A DNA stretch of 64,000 nt from Varroa destructor (Eukaryota > Arthropoda > Arachnida > Mesostigmata > Varroidae). The notes under the pieces were generated by a model, which had not been told where the DNA came from, ran no database searches, and saw only the letters and a program-made list of their open reading frames with translations. Shown in pieces: positions 59,443-64,000 of the stretch. The stretch is from the NCBI RefSeq assembly GCF_002443255.2, contig NW_019211454.1, forward strand, positions 52,952,118 through 53,016,117. The letters run 5' to 3'. Position 1 is the first letter of the stretch, and each line of letters opens with the position of its first letter. A program made the translations under genes and the position numbers.

Positions 59443-62400
59443 GTGAGTATTGAAGGTGCCCTAATATAAAGAACCATAGGGTTAGAGAGAGATCTGGAGA
59501 AAGATAACAAAAAAAAGAAACAAATTAAAAAAAAAACAAGGAGGCTAATTTTTAGTTTGAATTTGTCATCCGTGGTTTAAAACTAAGTATATTTGGCGTT
59601 CACTAGACGTACTCGGGTCTCTTCTGCGTCGCCATCAACCCATACAAGAGGTTCCCCATCTATACCCCTCGTGTAGTCATGATCTACAAGGGCAAGAGGA
59701 GGACTGAAGTGCCACCCCATGTATTCGCTATTTCGGATGGCGCTTACATGCACATGCTCACGGACAATGAAGATCAGTCTATGCTTATTACGTTAGTATA
59801 TATATACATATATGGAAATTCACAACTTGCCTGAATAATGTCGAACTGTAATTCAATATATATGCATGATAATTGACTAAGTTCCGAACCGATCCACATC
59901 TAAACCTTAATGTTTTAGGCTTACCTGTATTTTTGGCTTTTTGCATGCCTTTACATTACTTACATCCTTGTTTGTCTACAGCGGTGAGTCCGGAGCCGGT
60001 AAGACCGAAAACACGAAGAAAGTAATCTCGTACTTCGCCAACGTTGGCAAAAGTGATAGGAAGGCAGAAGCTGACAGCAACAAGCCATCGCTTGAAGACC
60101 AGATTGTGCAGACTAATCCTGTACTTGAAGCTTTTGGAAATGCTAAGACCGTGCGTAATGACAATTCTTCACGATTTGGAAAGTTTATTCGCATACATTT
60201 CGGTCCCTCTGGAAAATTGGCTGGAGCTGATATCGAAACCTACCTGCTTGAGAAAGCTCGTGTCATTTCACAGCAGCCTCTTGAGCGTTCTTACCACATC
60301 TTCTACCAGTTGATGTCTGGCAAAATCCCTGGACTGAAAAAGAAACTTCTCCTTTCAAACAACATCCATGATTACTACTACGTGTCCCAGGGTAAAACGG
60401 AAATCCCTAATGTCGACGATGGTGAGGAAATGAGCCTGACCGATGAAGCTTTCGATATTCTAGGCTTCACTCCTGAGGAGAAAGAGGGTGTGTACCGCAT
60501 CACTTCTGCTGTTATGCATTTTGGTACTATGAAATTCAAGCAAAGACCCCGCGAGGAGCAAGCTGAAGTTGACGGCACGGAAGAAGGCGAAAATGTTGCT
60601 AAGCTACTTGGACTTGATGCGGTAGAACTGGCCAAAAACTTGACAAAACCCAGGATTAAGGTCGGTACCGAAATGGTGACTAAGGGGCAGAATCAGACTC
60701 AAGTTATTTCTGCTATCGGTGCTTTGTCTAAGGCGATGTTCGATCGCACATTTAAATTTCTGGTAAACAAATGTAATGATACCCTTGACACCAAGCAGGC
60801 TCGTAAACACTTCATCGGTGTACTTGATATTGCCGGTTTTGAGATTTTCGACTACAACGGCTTCGAGCAGCTCTGCATCAATTTCACCAATGAGAAACTG
60901 CAACAGTTCTTCAACCATCACATGTTCGTACTAGAGCAAGAAGAATACAAAAGGGAAGGCATCGACTGGGTATTCATCGACTTTGGCCTTGATCTGCAGG
61001 CTTGCATAGAACTGATCGAAAAGCCCATGGGTATTATGTCTATCCTAGAAGAGGAGTCAATGTTTCCTAAGGCTACCGACAAGACCTTTGAAGATAAGCT
61101 AAACAGCACCCACCTTGGAAAGTCGGCTCCGTTCCAGAAGCCTAAGCCACCGAAAAGTAAGGAAATTGGTCCTGCGCATTTTGCTATTGCCCACTATGCC
61201 GGCACCGTATCCTACTCTATCACTGGCTGGCTTGAGAAGAATAAGGATCCTCTAAACGACTGCGTCGTCGATCAGTTCAAAAAGGGCAATCTGCCGTTGT
61301 TGCAAACTATATTTGAAGACCATCCCGGACTTGGCGGCGACACAAAGGCTGAGGGTGGCGGCAAAGGTGGCCGCAAGAAAGGGTCTGGTTTCCAAACCGT
61401 GTCTGGACTGTATCGAGTAAGTTGACCGAAGAATTTTAAACGTTCGACCATATCAGAAAAGAAGTGTCTATAAGAGTCGCATTGCGGTGCTATTCGCGTA
61501 CGATGTTTCAAAATGATGTTAATAGTTGGATCGTTTGTCAGCACCTTTATTATATCATGTTCTCAATTGTGTGAATCAACAGGAACAACTGAATAAGCTG
61601 ATGCACACCCTACATTCGACGCATCCACACTTCGTACGTTGCATTATCCCCAACGAGTTTAAGCAACCTCGTGTCATTGACGCCCACCTCGTTATGCACC
61701 AACTGACTTGCAACGGTGTGCTTGAGGGAATTCGTATTTGTCGTAAAGGCTTTCCCAACAGGATGGTATATCCTGATTTCCGTCAACGGTGAGTCCAACA
61801 TTATGTCCTAAGAATAGTAATTATATTCGTTTGCACCTCACGACGCATATGTTGGCAAGTTGAAATGAAATGTTTATTTTACAGTTATAAAATCCTTGCT
61901 CTCAACGCGACGCCAGCAAACTATGCCGCTGGAGGGAAAGAGTCTAGCTTCATGCGGGTCAATCTCAACAAACACGACTTCCGTTGTCCTCTCACTGAAG
62001 TAGGAAATTAACTTGCCGTATGTCACTATCTATTCACAGTTATACAATTCTTGCCGCTGAGGAGGCCAAGAAACACTCCGAGGCGAAGGATTCTTCAATC
62101 GCTGTTATCTCTAACATTGGTCTTGACAAGGACGAGTACAGATTCGGCAGCACCAAGGTAGAACGCCGACGCACAAAGGACCTTTACTTTTCTTAAATTT
62201 TTTTTCCATGACGTACAATCTTTCCGGAATTTTCCACAATTTGCAAACCACTAACATTTTTATTAAAAGGCCTTTAAGAGCGAAATCATTTTTGTTTCGT
62301 TTGCAGTCACTCAACCAGAGAGCTCTAGTGTTTTGTGCCTAATGTGATCGGACGTTTTAACACTAATATAACTTCATGAGCTCGGTTATCATTTTAGGTA

Positions 62401-64000
62401 TAGTTCTTGGCCTTACTTTTGTTCCTTTATACTCTATGAAAACTACACAGTAGTTGCAAGCTAGAACTCCTAAATTCATTACAGAAACCTAACATGTATT
62501 GTCCTTCGGTTTTTAAATTCGCTAAACATCTGTCTTAGGTCTTAGCCTTTACTCGTATGGCATGCCTTTCAGTATGAATGATATTTCATACACACGCAGT
62601 TGATTCACGGTATGCTTGTATCTGGATCGTATGCCGCGTTTGAGTTTTTATAAATATGAAACACACGTTCCTCGTAGGTCTTTTTCCGTGCCGGTGTCCT
62701 CGGTCGTCTCGAGGAAATGCGCGACGAACGTTTAGCTAAGATCATGACGATGATTCAATCAGCCTGCCGGTGGTACCTCTGCAAAAAACACTTCCAGAAG
62801 CTCAAGGAACAACGGTACGTAGATTTTTTATTCTAATTTTTATAACGATAATATATACATTTTTATACATCAAGTTATAATAAAAAATACTTCATCACAA
62901 ATATACAACAAGACATCTTGTCATGCGTAAGAATTTAATAATGTGCAAAATTGCACGTAAAAAACTCACTAATATCCAATATATCACATATTTTTTCTTG
63001 CAGACTCGCACTGCGCGTCTTACAGAGAAACCTTCGTCAGTTCGCTCAAATGCGCAATTGGGCATGGTGGAAACTTTTTGTCAGGGTTAAACCTTTGTTA
63101 AACATGACTAAGGCTGAGGACGAGCTTAAAGGTAGGCGACGTGGTCAGGCATTAAAAAGGCAATTAATTATAGTCTATAGAAGATGCAGGTATAGGTATT
63201 CGAGGAATCACATGGATACATTTTTCAAATCAAATGATTACAATATACTTTTACAGCTTTGGAGGAGAAACTTAGAGCGGAACAAGAAAAATTCTCCAAA
63301 GAAGAAAAACTGCGCAAGGAGCTCGAGTCCCAGAACCTTAAGCTTTTGCAAGAAAAAAACGAGCTATTCTTGCAGCTTGAATCGGAGCGCACAGGCGCCG
63401 GTGATATAGAACAGCGCCTTAACAAGACGCTAGCTCAAAAAAATGAAGTCGAACGTCAGCTGCGCGAAATGGAGGAACGCTTCCATAAGGAAGAGGATAA
63501 TGCTAATAAACTAAATCAATCCAAGAGGAAACTTGAAAACGAGATTTCCGCTCATAAGAAGGATATCGAAGATTTGCAGCTTTCTTTGCAAAAGGCCGAG
63601 CAGGACAAGCAATCCAAGGACCATCAGATTCGTAATTTAAATGACGAAATAGCACATCAGGAAGAACTTGTTGCCAAGTTGAACAAGGAAAAGAAGGCCT
63701 TGCAAGAGCAAGGAGGTAAGACTATGGAAGACCTGCAGGCCCAAGAAGACAAGGTTAATCATCTGAACAAGGTAAAAACGAAACTTGAGCAAACCCTTGA
63801 TGAGCTGGAGGATTCCCTTGAGCGTGAGAAGAAGATACGTGCTGATCTTGACAAAGCAAAGAGGAAGGTTGAGGCCGACCTCAAGCTTGCTCAAGAAGCG
63901 GTCATAGATCTAGAAAAAAACAAGAAAGAGATGGAGCATGCTATTCAGCGTAAAGATAAGGAGCTCGCTGCTTTGGCAACTAAGCTCGAAGAGGAGCAAT
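59113..64000 (+). CDS. Mhc: Muscle myosin heavy chain 2 (tandem paralogue, 3' end beyond window)
   Basis: Second class II muscle myosin heavy chain, same strand, about 12 kb after Mhc1 ends. Exons: 59113-59442, 59607-59791, 59982-61416, 61583-61788, 61885-61999 or 62040-62157, 62678-62814, 63004-63131, 63257 to beyond 64000. About 1093 codons are inside the window, through the motor and lever arm into subfragment 2. P-loop, switches, loop 2, SH1/SH2 cysteines and IQ sites are all present. Against Mhc1 it is one residue shorter in loop 2 (GGKGGRKKG for [10 protein letters not shown]) and lacks the intron that isolates the 28-nt microexon. Close similarity with conserved intron positions indicates duplication within this lineage. 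Both copies look functional. Confidence 0.96.
59607..59791 (+). CDS. Mhc: Mhc2 exon 3 (Mhc1 exons 3 and 4 undivided)
   Basis: 185 nt, exactly 157 + 28, phase 0 to 2, with acceptor CACTAG. It reads from [15 protein letters not shown] through [16 protein letters not shown] without interruption. Confidence 0.95.
59982..61416 (+). CDS. Mhc: Mhc2 exon 5: catalytic motor core
   Basis: 1435 nt, phase 2 to 0. P-loop GESGAGKT, switch I NDNSSRFG, switch II DIAGFE and the relay helix are all present. The most diverged stretch runs from [20 protein letters not shown] to [19 protein letters not shown]; the switch II/relay part is nearly identical to Mhc1 at DNA level. Confidence 0.96.
61583..61788 (+). 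CDS. Mhc: Mhc2 exon 6: strut and SH1/SH2 helices
   Basis: 206 nt, phase 0 to 2. [20 protein letters not shown] is unchanged from Mhc1. NEFKQPR replaces NELKKPR. Confidence 0.96.
61885..61999 (+). CDS. Mhc: Mhc2 exon 7a: divergent converter exon, alternative A
   Basis: 115 nt, phase 2 to 0, acceptor ATTTTACAG, donor GAA|GTAGGA. It encodes [17 protein letters not shown] and ends [13 protein letters not shown]. Position, phase and the N-P-x-Y/F-A-G pattern mark it as the counterpart of Mhc1 exon 7a. It has lost the otherwise conserved Gly and Lys of the FxxGxTK ending, so it may be a specialised or decaying exon. Confidence 0.75.
62040..62157 (+). CDS. Mhc: Mhc2 exon 7b: converter exon, alternative B
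   Basis: 118 nt, phase 2 to 0, acceptor TATTCACAG, donor AAG|GTAGAA. It encodes [17 protein letters not shown] and ends [11 protein letters not shown], the counterpart of Mhc1 exon 7b with identical length. It starts 40 nt after exon 7a. Confidence 0.93.
62158..62677 (+). other. Mhc2 intron after the converter exons
   Basis: 520-nt GT-AG intron, close in size to the 512 nt at the same place in Mhc1. No third converter copy seen. Confidence 0.88.
62678..62814 (+). CDS. Mhc: Mhc2 exon 8: end of converter and first IQ motif
   Basis: 137 nt, phase 0 to 2, [19 protein letters not shown] then [20 protein letters not shown]. One substitution at the first residue (Val for Ile) and one in the IQ site relative to Mhc1. 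Confidence 0.96.
63004..63131 (+). CDS. Mhc: Mhc2 exon 9: regulatory light-chain site and junction
   Basis: 128 nt, phase 2 to 1. [20 protein letters not shown] followed by [15 protein letters not shown]. It has the same Trp-Ala-Trp hook as Mhc1. Confidence 0.95.
63257..64000 (+). CDS. Mhc: Mhc2 exon 10: subfragment-2 coiled coil, cut by window end
   Basis: 744 nt visible after acceptor TTTTACAG, phase 1. Heptad sequence aligned with Mhc1 exon 10 ([38 protein letters not shown]) but clearly more diverged than the motor. No stop before the window ends. Confidence 0.95.

Overview
The window is metazoan nuclear DNA, most likely from an arthropod. It has spliced genes with GT-AG introns, muscle-type myosin heavy chains, a CIP4/TOCA-family F-BAR protein, and a nuclear copy of mitochondrial DNA whose nad2 to cox1 order is the arthropod ground pattern. 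A mite or other chelicerate is only a guess. No bacterial or viral genes were recognised.

Layout, all genes on the + strand. (1) 1-10343 holds no recognisable exon and is probably intron 1 or upstream DNA of the first gene. (2) 10344-17475 carries six coding exons of a Cip4/TOCA-1 orthologue: F-BAR domain, HR1 domain, a His/Ser-rich linker and a C-terminal SH3 domain. The short first coding exon was not found. An in-frame pair of donor sites would include or omit 175 linker residues. (3) 17476-34256 is intergenic, with an 80-bp near-perfect AT palindrome and a diverged A-rich repeat. (4) 34257-47024 is a complete muscle myosin heavy chain gene (here Mhc1): core promoter, 19-nt noncoding leader exon, and coding exons giving 1929 or 1927 residues depending on which of two converter exons is used. 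(5) 47025-58423 is intergenic and contains a ~0.7-kb mitochondrial insertion on the - strand (nad2 3' end, a tRNA-sized spacer, cox1 5' end). (6) 58424-64000 is the 5' part of a second, tandem myosin heavy chain gene (Mhc2), cut by the window end inside the rod.

The two myosin genes share promoter geometry (TATA, AGAGTG start site, 19-nt leader exon), most intron positions and a pair of alternative converter exons. The partners of each pair lie only 36 nt (Mhc1) or 40 nt (Mhc2) apart, and neither double inclusion nor double skipping keeps the frame. Apart from the converter, the motor domain comes from single exons, including one of about 1.44 kb. Drosophila Mhc, in contrast, uses several sets of alternative exons. 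In this lineage isoform diversity therefore appears to come from gene duplication plus one retained splice choice. Mhc2 lacks one intron found in Mhc1, and its first converter exon is unusually divergent. A 150-bp patch around switch II is far more alike between the paralogues than its flanks, suggesting gene conversion.

All splice sites were placed by eye from frame, phase and protein conservation; no transcript data were available.
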